A DNA stretch of 64,000 nucleotides from Sphaerisporangium sp039871875 (GTDB lineage: Bacteria > Actinomycetota > Actinomycetes > Streptosporangiales > Streptosporangiaceae): contig NZ_JBDPMD010000003.1 of the NCBI RefSeq assembly GCF_039871875.1, positions 310,001 through 374,000 of the forward strand, written 5' to 3'. Under the pieces are notes generated by a model. The model worked only from the letters and a program-made list of their open reading frames with translations, ran no database searches and was not told the origin of the DNA. Of the stretch, positions 52,270-60,596 are shown piece by piece (the stretch's first letter is position 1; each line of letters starts with the position of its first letter). Both the position numbers and the translations under genes were made by a program.

Positions 52270-54227
52270 ACGGCTCCCACGCCGTCGCCGGCCGTGATCA
52301 CCCGATCGCGGATGAAGCCCGGTTCCCTGCCTTCGGCGAGCCAGTCCGCGACGAGGGCCTTCGCCGCGTCGCCCGGGGTGGACACGGCGAGGATGGTCTC
52401 CAGCGGCACCGTGAGACCCAGTGCGTGTTCCAGCACGGCCGCGGCCTCCGCCGCGCGCACAGAGTCGACACCGAGATCGACCAGGTTGTCCGCCGGCCGG
52501 CAGTCACCGGCCTCACAGACCGCGGCGACGACGCCGCAGATCATGGTGGCGAGCTCGACGGCCGCGTCGGCCTGAGCGCCGCCGGCGGCCGGCACCCCGA
52601 GCGCGGCCCGGCCGCCGGGGAGCGCGTCGTCGAAGACGCCGGCCAGAAACGCGTCACGCGCGGCGGAACGGCGTATCTTCCCGCTGGACGTGCGCGGCAG
52701 CGAGCGCGGCGGGACCACCGCGACGACGCCGAGGCGCAACCCGGTGCGCGACAACACGGCCGCCCGCACCTCCGACGCCAGCGTCTCGTCCCGCCTCCCG
52801 TGGGTCTCCAGCAGGAGCACAGGCAACGGTTCCGGCCCGGTGTCCACCAGGAACGCCGCGGCCATGCGGCCCACATTGCCTGCCGCGTCGAGCGCCGCCG
52901 CCTCCACGTCCACCGCGTGGTGGTTCACACCACGAAAGACGATCACGTCCTTGATCCGCCCGCTCACGAAGAGGTCGCCGTCGCGCACGTACCCGAGGTC
53001 CCCCGTGCGCAGGAAGCGGATCCCGTCCAGCTCGCCGAAGAGGTCACCGGAGTCGCCGGAGAGATAGCCGGACGTGACGTTCGGCCCGGCGACCCAGATC
53101 TCGCCCTCCACGCCGTCGTCCACCGGCAGGCGGCGTTCCGGATCGACGACGACCACCCGTTGATCCCGCACCGGCGTTCCGCAGCTCACGGCGGAGTCGG
53201 TCTCGACGGCGGGCTCCGACCAGTGACCGGCGCTGACGATCAGCGTCGCCTCCGCGAGGCCGTAACAGGGGAGGAACGCCTCGGCGCGGAAACCGGCCGG
53301 GGCGAACCGCCGTGCGAAGCTCGCCATGGTCCGGTGCCGGACGGTCTCGCCGCCGCTGAAGGCGACCCGCCACCGGGACAGATCGATCCCGTTCAGCGCA
53401 TGGTCGCCACGCGCCCGGCGTACACACAGGTCGTAGCCGAAGTTGGGGCCGCCGGTGTGGGTGGTACCGGTCTCGCTGATCTGCGTCAGCCACCACAGCG
53501 GTGCCTTGAGAAAGTCTCCGGGCTCCATGATGCGCATCGGGATGCCCGCGGCCATCGGTGTCAGCAGGCCACCGACCAGCCCCATGTCGTGGAACGGCGG
53601 CAGCCAGGTCAGCGCGCGGGAGTCCGGGCTCAGCTCGAACCGTTCCACGATGGCCGCGGTGTTCGCAGCGAGACTGTCGTGCCGGACCAGCACACCCCTC
53701 GGCCGGCCCGTGCTGCCCGAGGTGTACTGAATGATCGCGACGTCGCTCCCGGCCGCCCCGCGCGGCTGCGGCCGCGCGGCACCGTCCGCCTCCGCGCCGG
53801 GCACACTCAGCACGGCCGGCGTCGTGATCTCGGCGTACCGCTGAGGCGCCACGACGACCGGCGGGCGGGCGTCGGCGACGATACCGGCGAGCCGGTCACC
53901 GTCGTGCCTCGACGACGTGCCTGGCGGGAAGGCCGGAATCACCGGCCGGCCGGCGAGGAACGCGCCGAACACGGCGACCACGTAGTCCAGTCCGGCCGGA
54001 TAGGCCAGCAGCACCGGGCCCTCGCCGGCCGACGCGAGCCGGTCGGCCAGCGCCGAGGCCCTGCCCGCCACCTGTGCGTACGTCAAGGTGCTGACAGGGC
54101 CGAGGGGGTCGACGCTCTCGTAGGCCACGACGTCCGGCGTCCGGTCAGCCCGGGTGAGAAGCGTGTCGGTCAGCACGTCGGCTCCATGCCGCTCTGCCTC
54201 CAGGTCGCGTGTCGGATCCCCGCGCAT
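52266..54227 (-). CDS. FAAL-ACP: fatty acyl-AMP ligase fused to a carrier protein
   Basis: 653 residues. Fatty acyl-AMP ligase type rather than CoA ligase: IIQYTSGSTGRPRGV, TWLPPFHDMGLVGGLL, PCYGLAEATLI, FLRTGDLGYVRDGDLFVSGR and KDVIVFRGVNHHAVDVEAA. The C-terminal carrier has LVDLGVDSVRAAEAAAVL. Such didomains activate a free fatty acid as acyl-AMP and load it on their own carrier, starting lipopeptide synthesis. Downstream the C-A-T-C-A* gene overlaps by 4 nt, so its first C domain should attach the lipid to the first residue. Chain length cannot be read from the sequence. Confidence 0.93.
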   Translation of the reverse strand: MRGDPTRDLEAERHGADVLTDTLLTRADRTPDVVAYESVDPLGPVSTLTYAQVAGRASALADRLASAGEGPVLLAYPAGLDYVVAVFGAFLAGRPVIPAFPPGTSSRHDGDRLAGIVADARPPVVVAPQRYAEITTPAVLSVPGAEADGAARPQPRGAAGSDVAIIQYTSGSTGRPRGVLVRHDSLAANTAAIVERFELSPDSRALTWLPPFHDMGLVGGLLTPMAAGIPMRIMEPGDFLKAPLWWLTQISETGTTHTGGPNFGYDLCVRRARGDHALNGIDLSRWRVAFSGGETVRHRTMASFARRFAPAGFRAEAFLPCYGLAEATLIVSAGHWSEPAVETDSAVSCGTPVRDQRVVVVDPERRLPVDDGVEGEIWVAGPNVTSGYLSGDSGDLFGELDGIRFLRTGDLGYVRDGDLFVSGRIKDVIVFRGVNHHAVDVEAAALDAAGNVGRMAAAFLVDTGPEPLPVLLLETHGRRDETLASEVRAAVLSRTGLRLGVVAVVPPRSLPRTSSGKIRRSAARDAFLAGVFDDALPGGRAALGVPAAGGAQADAAVELATMICGVVAAVCEAGDCRPADNLVDLGVDSVRAAEAAAVLEHALGLTVPLETILAVSTPGDAAKALVADWLAEGREPGFIRDRVITAGDGVGAV

Positions 54228-54287
54228 GGGCGGGGGCGAGGCGTGCCCGTCCGTGCACCGAAGTGTCCACGCGGACGTGTGGCGCGA

Positions 54288-54494
54288 TCAGTTCCGGATC
54301 GGTGTTCGAGCACTGAGTGGGCGGATGTCGGTCCAGTTGGCCTCGACGTAGTCCAGGCACTCCTGCCTGCCGGCCTCGCCGTGGACCACCCGCCAGCCGG
54401 CCGGGACGGCGAGCCTCGCCGGCCACAACGAGTGTTGTTCCTCGTCGTTGAGAAGCACCATGAAGGTGCCGTCGGGGTCATCGAACGGGTTCAT
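54288..54494 (-). CDS. MbtH-like protein
   Basis: 68 residues with the family core: NPFDDPDGTFMVLLNDEEQ, HSLWPARLAVPAGWRVVHGEA and CLDYVEANWTDIRP. MbtH-like proteins bind A domains and are needed for their folding or activity. It heads the operon MbtH, FAAL-ACP, NRPS, free T, acyltransferase. ATG with GAGGAG 7 nt upstream. It is the only MbtH-like gene in the window, so it probably serves all the A domains here. Confidence 0.97.
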   Translation of the reverse strand: MNPFDDPDGTFMVLLNDEEQHSLWPARLAVPAGWRVVHGEAGRQECLDYVEANWTDIRPLSARTPIRN

Positions 54495-54655
54495 GGCAAC
54501 ACTCCTCAGTTCACCGACGACCGGCCGAGTTCATCGACATGGCACCAAGCTACGGGCCTCGATGTCAGAGGTGGTGTCACGTGAATCGAGGACTGTCTCC
54601 GGCTCCCGCGGGCCGGCCGCACCGCGAATCGGCGGTGCTGTGGAAGGGTGCTCGC

Positions 54656-55060
54656 ATGACACGATTCGTCATCGACGCTCCGGTGGCCATCCGGCTCGCG
54701 ACCGACGGTCTCGCGGTTCCGGCGGCCCACGCGCTGCTCGCGCCGGCAGTGCTGCGATCCCAGGCGCTCGCGCTCCTGTACGGCTCCGTCCGCCGGGGCG
54801 ACACCGACGAGCGGACGGCCAAGAAGATCCTTGACGGCATCCGTTCGTTGCGCATCCGGCTGCTGGGGGACCGCGTGCTCCAGTCCGTCGCCTGGGAGGT
54901 GGCCCGCACGCTGGACTGGCCGGACACGTACAAGGCGGAGTACATCGCGCTGACCCGGCTCCATGCGGACGCGCTGGTGACGTTCGACGACGTGCTCGCC
55001 GAAGCGGCGAGCACACTCGTCACGACCGCATCCCTGACCGAGGTGCTCCAGGCGCCCTAG
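54656..55060 (+). CDS. PIN-domain protein (VapC-like ribonuclease)
   Basis: 134 residues from ATG 54656, with GAAGG about 8 nt upstream. Begins FVIDAPVAIRL with an acidic residue where PIN domains place their first metal Asp; ends DTYKAEYIALTRLHADALVTFDDVLAEAA, the usual second acidic patch. PIN toxins cleave RNA and are normally paired with an antitoxin gene directly upstream; none is seen here, so it is either solitary, controlled in trans, or domesticated. Divergent from MbtH, marking the right edge of the cluster. Confidence 0.8.
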   Translation: MTRFVIDAPVAIRLATDGLAVPAAHALLAPAVLRSQALALLYGSVRRGDTDERTAKKILDGIRSLRIRLLGDRVLQSVAWEVARTLDWPDTYKAEYIALTRLHADALVTFDDVLAEAASTLVTTASLTEVLQAP

Positions 55061-55675
55061 CACGGCCTGCTCGTAGGAGCAGCGCATGGCCTGGGACAAT
55101 AGCCGACCGAATTCAACCGGGTCGCGGCGCACACGCCTGCACCGGTGGCGGAGCCGTGATCAGATGCTGGAAGCGCGGCGTTCAACAGCCGGCTGGATAT
55201 CGGGGCGAAGCATCAGTCGATAATGCTGTATCCGTGGCTCAGGTAAATACCACATCGTTCAGATCGTGGTCGATGGTGAGGCACGGGAACTGCCCGCGGC
55301 CCAGGGGGTGAGCCCGGCGGTCCCCCGACCCACACAGCCCGAGACCGGCTGATCCCCACCGAAAGTATCGGAATTCTGCCAAAACTTCCGGGCAGGGTGC
55401 GACAGCACGTGACGGCGGCCTCCCATGATCATAGTGAGCGGTCACCGTCCTCCCACCCGGCGCGCGACCGACCTTTTCACCACGAAAGTTTCATCCCTGT
55501 GCGACGGGAGCGGGCGCGAACCTTCCCTGGCCAGCACGCACAGGGGCACGCCCCGTGGGCCCGCCGTCCGGGGCTGCGAAGCAAGTTACTTGACATCCGC
55601 AATCGGGTCGTATTTGCTCCCTTGCACTACACCCCATACAGCGTGCAAGCGGCATACCGATAAGTCCTGGTGAAC
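55061..55675. other. Gene-free stretch
   Basis: About 600 bp with no ORF I would defend; the short open frames have no ribosome sites and no recognisable content. Base composition is less GC-rich near 55590-55680 (runs such as TTACTTGACATCCGCAATCG), suggesting promoter sequence for the esterase gene. Confidence 0.6.
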
Positions 55676-55687
55676 GTTAGCGCTCAC
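55676..55687 (+). promoter_or_regulatory. Probable LacI-family operator
   Basis: GTTAGC-GCTCAC, a 12-bp inverted repeat with one mismatch from GTTAGC-GCTAAC. Such sites are common before secreted carbohydrate-active genes of actinomycetes. It lies 106 bp before the esterase start. Confidence 0.5.
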
Positions 55688-55792
55688 ATCTCGATTCCGG
55701 TTCAGCAGCTCCGGGCATTCGATGCCGCTGATGGAGAGGAACGCAGAACATGTCTTTGTCGTCGGCCCGTTCCCTACAGCCAGGAATCGCGA

Positions 55793-57169
55793 ATGTTAAA
55801 GCATAGGACCATTTTCGGGGCAGTGGCGCTCGCGGCAGCTGTCGTCCTCGTGACGGGGCACGCGGCGATGAGCAACGGCAGCAGCACAGGAGCCTCGGCG
55901 TCCACCGCCGCCGCGCTCGCGGGAACCGCGGGGTGCGGGAAGAACCCGACGCTGACCAGCGGAACGCACACCATTCAGTCCAGCGGCAGGAATCGCCAAT
56001 TCATCCTGCGGATTCCCTCGAACTACAACAACAACAACCCCTATCGCCTGATCTTCGGCATCCACTGGCTGAACGGCACCATGAACGACGTCGACTCCGG
56101 TGGGAGCAGCGGGGCCTCCTGGTCCTACTACGGACAGCGGCAGCTGTCGAACAACACCGCGATCTTCGTCTCGCCGCAGGGCCTCAACAACGGCTGGGCC
56201 AACTCCAACGGCGAGGACGTCACCCTCTTCGACGACATCATGCGGCGGATCGAGGCGGACCTCTGCGTCGACCCCTCGCTGCGTTTCGCCATGGGCTTCA
56301 GCTACGGCGGCGGCATGAGCTTCTCCCTGGCGTGCAGCCGCGCGACGGTCTTCCGCGCGGTCGCGGTGTTCGCCGGCGCGCAGCTCAGCGGATGCAGCGG
56401 CGGCACCCAGCCCATCGCCTACATGGGACTGCACGGCATCACCGACAGCGTCCTGAACATCTCGCAGGGACGGACGCTGCGGGACAGGTTCGTCCGCAAC
56501 AACGGCTGCACCGCCCAGAACCCGCCTGAGCCGAGCTCGGGCAGCCGGTCCCACATCGTCACCGCCTACTCCGGGTGCCGGGCCGGATACCCCGTCGTCT
56601 GGGCCGCGTACGACAACGGTCACACACCCGCCCCGGTGGACGGCACCTACACCGAGAACGGCGCGCAGACCTGGACCAAGGGGGAGGTGTGGAAGTTCAT
56701 CTCCCAGTTCCAGAGCACCTCCACACCCGACCCGACGCCCACAGTCACCCCGACCGTCACCCCGACCGTCACGCCGACGGTCACCCCGACCTCCACGACC
56801 AGCTTCCGCCTGCGCAACGAAGGCGCCGGACGCTGCGTCGACTCCCCCAACAGCGCCAGCGCCAACGGCACCCTGTTGCAGATCTACGACTGCCACACCA
56901 ACGCCAACCAGCTCTTCACCTACAGCTCCGGCAGACTCCAGCTCCTCGGCAAGTGCCTGGACTCCCCCACGAACGCCGGCTCCGGCACCCGCGTACAACT
57001 GTGGGACTGCCACACCAACAGCAACCAGCAGTGGACCTTCAACTCCAACGGCACCGTCACCAGCGGCGCCAACAACCTCTGCCTCAACGCCACCGGCACC
57101 GGCAACTCCGCCACCGTGACCGTAGCCTCATGCAACGGCCAGGCCACCCAAAGATGGACCAGGGCATGA
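55793..57169 (+). CDS. Secreted CE1-like esterase with ricin-type CBM13
   Basis: 458 residues from ATG 55793 (AGGA 7 nt upstream). Signal peptide of about 35 residues (HRTIFGAVALAAAVVLVTG). Catalytic domain of the feruloyl esterase/PHB depolymerase type (LpqC-like): RQFILRIPSNYNNNNPY, FGIHW, nucleophile in MGFSYGGGMS, late GHTPAP His. Then a Thr-Pro linker of repeated TPTV units and a CBM13 beta-trefoil with CVDSPNS, QIYDCHTN and QLWDCHTN repeats. Secreted, acting on plant polysaccharide esters. Not related to the peptide cluster. A strong terminator follows at 57193. Confidence 0.93.
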   Translation: MLKHRTIFGAVALAAAVVLVTGHAAMSNGSSTGASASTAAALAGTAGCGKNPTLTSGTHTIQSSGRNRQFILRIPSNYNNNNPYRLIFGIHWLNGTMNDVDSGGSSGASWSYYGQRQLSNNTAIFVSPQGLNNGWANSNGEDVTLFDDIMRRIEADLCVDPSLRFAMGFSYGGGMSFSLACSRATVFRAVAVFAGAQLSGCSGGTQPIAYMGLHGITDSVLNISQGRTLRDRFVRNNGCTAQNPPEPSSGSRSHIVTAYSGCRAGYPVVWAAYDNGHTPAPVDGTYTENGAQTWTKGEVWKFISQFQSTSTPDPTPTVTPTVTPTVTPTVTPTSTTSFRLRNEGAGRCVDSPNSASANGTLLQIYDCHTNANQLFTYSSGRLQLLGKCLDSPTNAGSGTRVQLWDCHTNSNQQWTFNSNGTVTSGANNLCLNATGTGNSATVTVASCNGQATQRWTRA

Positions 57170-57192
57170 CCACCCGCTAGCCGACGGCAGAC

Positions 57193-57224
57193 CTCGGGTC
57201 CAGGCGACTTCGCCTGGACCCGAG
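57193..57224 (+). terminator. Strong terminator after the esterase gene
   Basis: Perfect 14-bp stem CTCGGGTCCAGGCG with a 4-nt loop and exact complement, 24 nt after the stop codon. Confidence 0.9.
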
Positions 57225-57293
57225 ATGATTTGTGGCCGGCAGGCAAAACCGTGCTCATCTTGAAGTCAACCGTCTGGACGCGCCGATTAAGGG

Positions 57294-57400
57294 CCAAAAC
57301 ACCACTGGGCGTCCCCACACGGTGGGGGACGCCAGGCAACGGTGTACTGCTGGTGCGCCGCCAGGGACTCGAACCCCGGACCCGCTGATTAAGAGTCAGC
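57294..57400. repeat. 107-bp direct repeat, left copy, with tRNA-Lys 3' half
   Basis: Matches 59426-59536 from CCAAAACACCACTGGGC through a terminator hairpin (GGCGTCCCC-ACACG-GTGGGGGACGCC, 57309-57333) and on into the tRNA. Identity stops after GAGTCAGC, in the anticodon stem. Reads like an attachment-site duplication or the remnant of a tandem tRNA. Confidence 0.85.
57354..57400 (-). pseudogene. Truncated tRNA-Lys (3' half only)
   Basis: 47 nt identical to the 3' half of the tRNA-Lys at 59490-59563, from the anticodon arm (CTGACTCTTAATCAG) to the acceptor 3' strand. The D-arm and 5' acceptor strand are missing, so it cannot be a tRNA. Confidence 0.85.
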
Positions 57401-57683
57401 GGGCAACCTTCCACCCGGATGCCAAAACATGTCTCAACATGTCAATTCGGACTAGCATGTCCATATAACGGCCGATTTTTCTACCTAGTGATGCCGGACC
57501 GTACCGGATTGTTCCGGAACATTCGAGCACAACACGAGCCCACACCCCACTATGGGTGCCGTCACACCGGGTAGCCCATCTTCGACGATCGCCTCAGCAG
57601 ATCTATTCCAAGGGCGGTCCGGGACCATCCCCGCGTACACATGGCCGACAGAAAACTCCTTGTTTCCCATCCTGTGTCGATAA

Positions 57684-57712
57684 GGGCCATCCCGCGCACG
57701 CGAGGATGGCCC
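57684..57712 (-). terminator. Terminator hairpin downstream of the methyltransferase gene
   Basis: GGGCCATCC ... GGATGGCCC, 9-bp stem with an 11-nt loop, about 50 bp past the minus-strand stop at 57763. The rest of 57425-57762 holds no gene that I can see. Confidence 0.6.
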
Positions 57713-57762
57713 AGCCGGCCTGGCCCTGCCCCACAGCTCGGGCAACGTTGAATTACGTCGGG

Positions 57763-58578
57763 TCAGGGCTTGCGCGCCAGCCCGCCCCAGCACGCCACCT
57801 CGGGCGGCTCGCCCCACGGGTTCGACTCAGGACGCCACGACGACACGGGCACGACTCCCGGCTCGAGCAGTTCCATGCCGTCGAAGAAGCCCTTGATGAG
57901 CTCGGGGCTGCGCGGCATGTAGGGAACCGCCCCGCCGCGGTTGTAGCCTCCCAGCGCCCGGACGTACGCCGGATCGGTGTCCGTGCCGTCATACAGTGCC
58001 AGGTGGCTTCCCGAGGGCAGCGCGGCGAGCAGGCGGTCGACGATCGAGCGCGCCTCATCGTAGTCGGAGACCAGCCCCATGATGCCCATCAGCATGAGCG
58101 CCGTCGGCCGCTCGAAGTCCAGCGTCTTCGCGGCCTCCTGGAGGATGTGCTCCGGGTCGCGCACGTCCGCCTCTAGGTAGTCCGTCGCCCCCTCGGGCGA
58201 GCTGGTCAGCAGCGCCGCGGCGTGCACCAGCACCAGCGGATCATTGTCCACGTACACGATCCGGGACTCCGGCGCGAGCCGCTGCGCCACCTCATGGGTG
58301 TTGTCGACCGTCGGCAATCCCGTGCCGATGTCAAGGAACTGCCGGATGCCGACCTCGGCGGCGAGATAGCGGACCACGCGCGTCAGCATGTACCGCGACT
58401 GGCGGGCGATGTCGACCATGCCGGGGAACACCTCAAGGACCTTGTCCCCAGCCATGCGGTCGACCGGATAATTGTCCTTCCCGCCCAGCAGATAATTCCA
58501 CACCCGCGCCGAATGCGGCACGCTGGTGTTGATCGCCACTGGCTGCCGCTCCGCCTCGCTCCCACCATCGTCAACCAT
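57763..58578 (-). CDS. PF04672-type SAM-dependent methyltransferase
   Basis: 271 residues from ATG 58578 (GGAGG 7 nt upstream). Characteristic start TSVPHSARVWNYLLGGKDNYPVDR, SAM loop FLDIGTGLPTVDNTHEVAQ, then YVDNDPLVLVHA. These proteins occur in many copies in Streptomyces and Streptosporangiaceae; the substrate is unknown. It lies between the two tRNA-Lys repeats, so it may have arrived with a mobile segment. Confidence 0.9.
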   Translation of the reverse strand: MVDDGGSEAERQPVAINTSVPHSARVWNYLLGGKDNYPVDRMAGDKVLEVFPGMVDIARQSRYMLTRVVRYLAAEVGIRQFLDIGTGLPTVDNTHEVAQRLAPESRIVYVDNDPLVLVHAAALLTSSPEGATDYLEADVRDPEHILQEAAKTLDFERPTALMLMGIMGLVSDYDEARSIVDRLLAALPSGSHLALYDGTDTDPAYVRALGGYNRGGAVPYMPRSPELIKGFFDGMELLEPGVVPVSSWRPESNPWGEPPEVACWGGLARKP

Positions 58579-58779
58579 AGGTTGACCTCCCACCTCGCGT
58601 CATCGGCGCAGGCAGGCCGCCCCTATCCAGGCGCGCCGCAAACCCAAGTAGATCATGTCCCAGAATCCCGGCACAACAGGCCTGTTGCCCATCATGCCCG
58701 CCCTTGCCATAGAGGACGACATGCGAGTTGATGTGCCTTTCGATGCTTGGATTGGGTGAGGCGGACTGGTCGGAGGCTC

Positions 58780-59045
58780 GCCGCCGGGCTACGGCCAGCA
58801 GAGGCCGGTCACTTTCGGCGAAGACGGCGAGAATCTGCTGGTAGGCGAGGTGCTCGGCAGCGCGGCGGGCGCCGGGCCGGGCTCGTCGGCGAGCGAGAGG
58901 AGGTCTTGCGGGCGATCCGCAGATGATCGATTGCCTCATCGAGTTCGCCGAGCCTGGCGGTGAGGTTGTCGATCTGGGCTCGTGTCTGTTGAGCTTCGCA
59001 GGTCAGGGCCGCCTCACGCGCATCGATTCTGTCCAGGAGGCCTGG
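58780..59045 (-). pseudogene. Frameshifted remnant of a coiled-coil protein
   Basis: Minus-strand reading gives LLDRIDAREAALTCEA and QIDNLTARLGELDEAIDHL (coiled coil). A frame change near 58895 leads to LLSLADEPGPAP, and a second near 58855 gives EHLAYQQILAVFAESDRP. The three pieces are collinear and look like one small protein of a kind often seen near actinomycete insertion sequences. Two frameshifts and no usable start mean it is dead. Confidence 0.6.
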
Positions 59046-59199
59046 TCGGGCCCCGTCCGGTCATGCCGGACGCCAGGATGGGGTGGAGGTGCCGGTCAGC
59101 CGCCGGGCCATCACGTCGGTCATTGCCCAATACACGTGCGACTCGGAGCCGGCGGGACGGTGCTCATCGTCGCGGACCGCCGCCGGCCCAGGCCCGGCA

Positions 59200-59346
59200 C
59201 AGACCGTACCGACCAGGGCCCGGGTCCTGGCCTACCTGCCCGACTGCGCCATCGCGCACTTCGCCTGCCACGGCGCCAGCGGCCCCACCGACCCCTCCCA
59301 CAGCAAGCTCCTGCTCCAGGACCACCAACAAGACCCGTTAACCGAC
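59200..59346 (+). pseudogene. Fragment of a CHAT-domain (caspase-like) protein
   Basis: One frame reads VLAYLPDCAIAHFACHGASG followed by DPSHSKLLLQD, the HFACHG block of CHAT peptidases with the catalytic His. The partner Cys block, repeats and ends are absent. Debris, collinear with the other remnants between the tRNA-Lys copies. Confidence 0.65.
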
Positions 59347-59425
59347 CGTGACCAATCAGGGAAGATCGTCGATCATGCATCGACACGTCACCGACACATG
59401 AGCACACGACGAGCCCACACAGACA

Positions 59426-59536
59426 CCAAAACACCACTGGGCATCCTCCATGTGGTGGAGAATGCCCAGGTCAACGGTGTACTGCTGGGTGCGCCGCCAG
59501 GGACTCGAACCCCGGACCCGCTGATTAAGAGTCAGC
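59426..59536. repeat. Direct repeat, right copy, overlapping the intact tRNA-Lys
   Basis: 111 bp matching 57294-57400 with a few changes in the hairpin (GGCATTCTCC-ACCACAT-GGAGGATGCC on the minus strand), which is the tRNA terminator. Extends beyond the tRNA 3' end by about 64 bp. Confidence 0.85.
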
Positions 59537-59563
59537 TGCTCTGACCAACTGAGCTAGCGGCGC
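59490..59563 (-). tRNA. tRNA-Lys (anticodon CTT)
   Basis: Acceptor strands GCGCCGC and GCGGCGC pair perfectly; D-arm GCTC/GAGC; anticodon arm GCTGA-CTCTTAA-TCAGC; T-loop GTTCGAG. CCA is not encoded. Terminator hairpin at about 59440-59470. Confidence 0.95.
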
Positions 59564-59764
59564 TTGGCGGTATCAAGAATAGCGGTAGGTCGGGGGTGCG
59601 TGCGCCATGTGGGGGGTGTGGCGGGGAGTTGGGGGGTTTTGAGGCTTTTTTTCGGGGCTGGAGCTGGTGTGGGACGGGGGCGGCGACCGGCGGGACGTTT
59701 GGGGGGAGGGGCGCGGGTAGGTGGGGTGGTGCCCGACGACGACGATCGAAGGGAGAGATTACAC

Positions 59765-60133
59765 ATGGTTGACCGAGATCTCTGGACCTACAGTCCGACC
59801 GTTTCCGGGGGGCAGCAGACCCTGGACGTGGCGGGTTATCACGTCGAGGCCACGGACGGCAGGATCGGGTCGGTGGACGAGGCCACCTACGAGGTGGGCG
59901 ACAGCTACCTGGTCGTGGACACGGGGCCCTGGATCTTCGGGAAGAAGGTGCTGCTGCCGGCCAGTACGGTCACGCAGATCGATCCGCAGGAGCGGAAGAT
60001 CTTCGTAAGCCGCACCAAACAGGAGATCAAGGACGCCCCTGAGTTCGATGAGGTCGGCTACAAGGAGCCGACGTATCGGGACAAGGTCGGCGACTACTAC
60101 GGTCGCTTCCCCTACGGCCCCGGCACGATCTAA
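59765..60133 (+). CDS. PRC-barrel domain protein
   Basis: 122 residues. DVAGYHVEATDGRIGSVDEAT, YLVVDTGPWIFGKKVLLPAS and ERKIFVSRTKQEIKDAPEF match stand-alone PRC-barrel proteins of actinomycetes, cytosolic and of unknown or stress-linked role. GGAGAG about 9 nt before the ATG. Followed by a strong terminator. Confidence 0.9.
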   Translation: MVDRDLWTYSPTVSGGQQTLDVAGYHVEATDGRIGSVDEATYEVGDSYLVVDTGPWIFGKKVLLPASTVTQIDPQERKIFVSRTKQEIKDAPEFDEVGYKEPTYRDKVGDYYGRFPYGPGTI

Positions 60134-60151
60134 CGGGACGCCCGCACCCAA

Positions 60152-60181
60152 GGAAGGCCGCGCCCTCGGGCGCGGCCTTCC
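60152..60181 (+). terminator. Strong terminator after the PRC-barrel gene
   Basis: GGAAGGCCGCGCC, loop CTCG, then the exact 13-nt complement, 18 nt after the stop. Confidence 0.92.
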
Positions 60182-60430
60182 GCGTGCCGGTCCCCTGCCG
60201 GATGCGCGACGACGCACCCGCACCTTGGTCACGGTCGCCCGCCGGCAGCGTGGCGACGGCTTCCACCCCTACCGGCACCTGGGTCGAGCGCTCAGGACTG
60301 GACGTTGGGTGGTCTTCCACCATGGCCGGTTGACGTCCGTAACAGGGCGCCGGATTCGCCACACCACGTCCCACCGTGTCGGCGCCGGTGGAGAAGCGAT
60401 GAAGGGGACGGCAGATAAGCACGGCGGACT

Positions 60431-60586
60431 CCCCGTGCCCGGTGGGACACCGTGCCCGTGGCCGGTTTGGGGGGCGTGCCCCGTGCCCGGTGGGACACCG
60501 TGCCCCGTGACCGGTAGAACACCGTCCCGTGACCGGTGGGGGGCGTGCCCGTAGCCGGTGGGGGTGCCGCTGGCCGGTGGGGGCGG
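60431..60586. repeat. Degenerate 22-24-bp tandem repeat
   Basis: About seven imperfect copies of CCCCGTGCCCGGTGGGACACCGTG, with the first and third nearly identical and later copies decaying to GTAGCCGGTGGGGG. Lies just past the 3' end of the minus-strand gene at 60597. The rest of 60182-60430 holds no gene. Confidence 0.8.
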
Positions 60587-60596
60587 TTGCGGTGGG

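Noticed and set aside
55239..55445. 68-codon minus ORF and 82-88-codon plus ORFs in the 55.1-55.7 kb gap
   Set aside because: No ribosome sites, no conserved content, and conflicting frames on both strands.
57309..57333. GTCCCC ... GGGGAC hairpin resembling the cluster palindrome
   Set aside because: The arms are longer and the spacing differs; it is the tRNA-Lys terminator, present in both repeat copies.
57294..59563. Active integrative element
   Set aside because: No integrase, excisionase or replication gene between the repeats; contents are one intact gene and debris.
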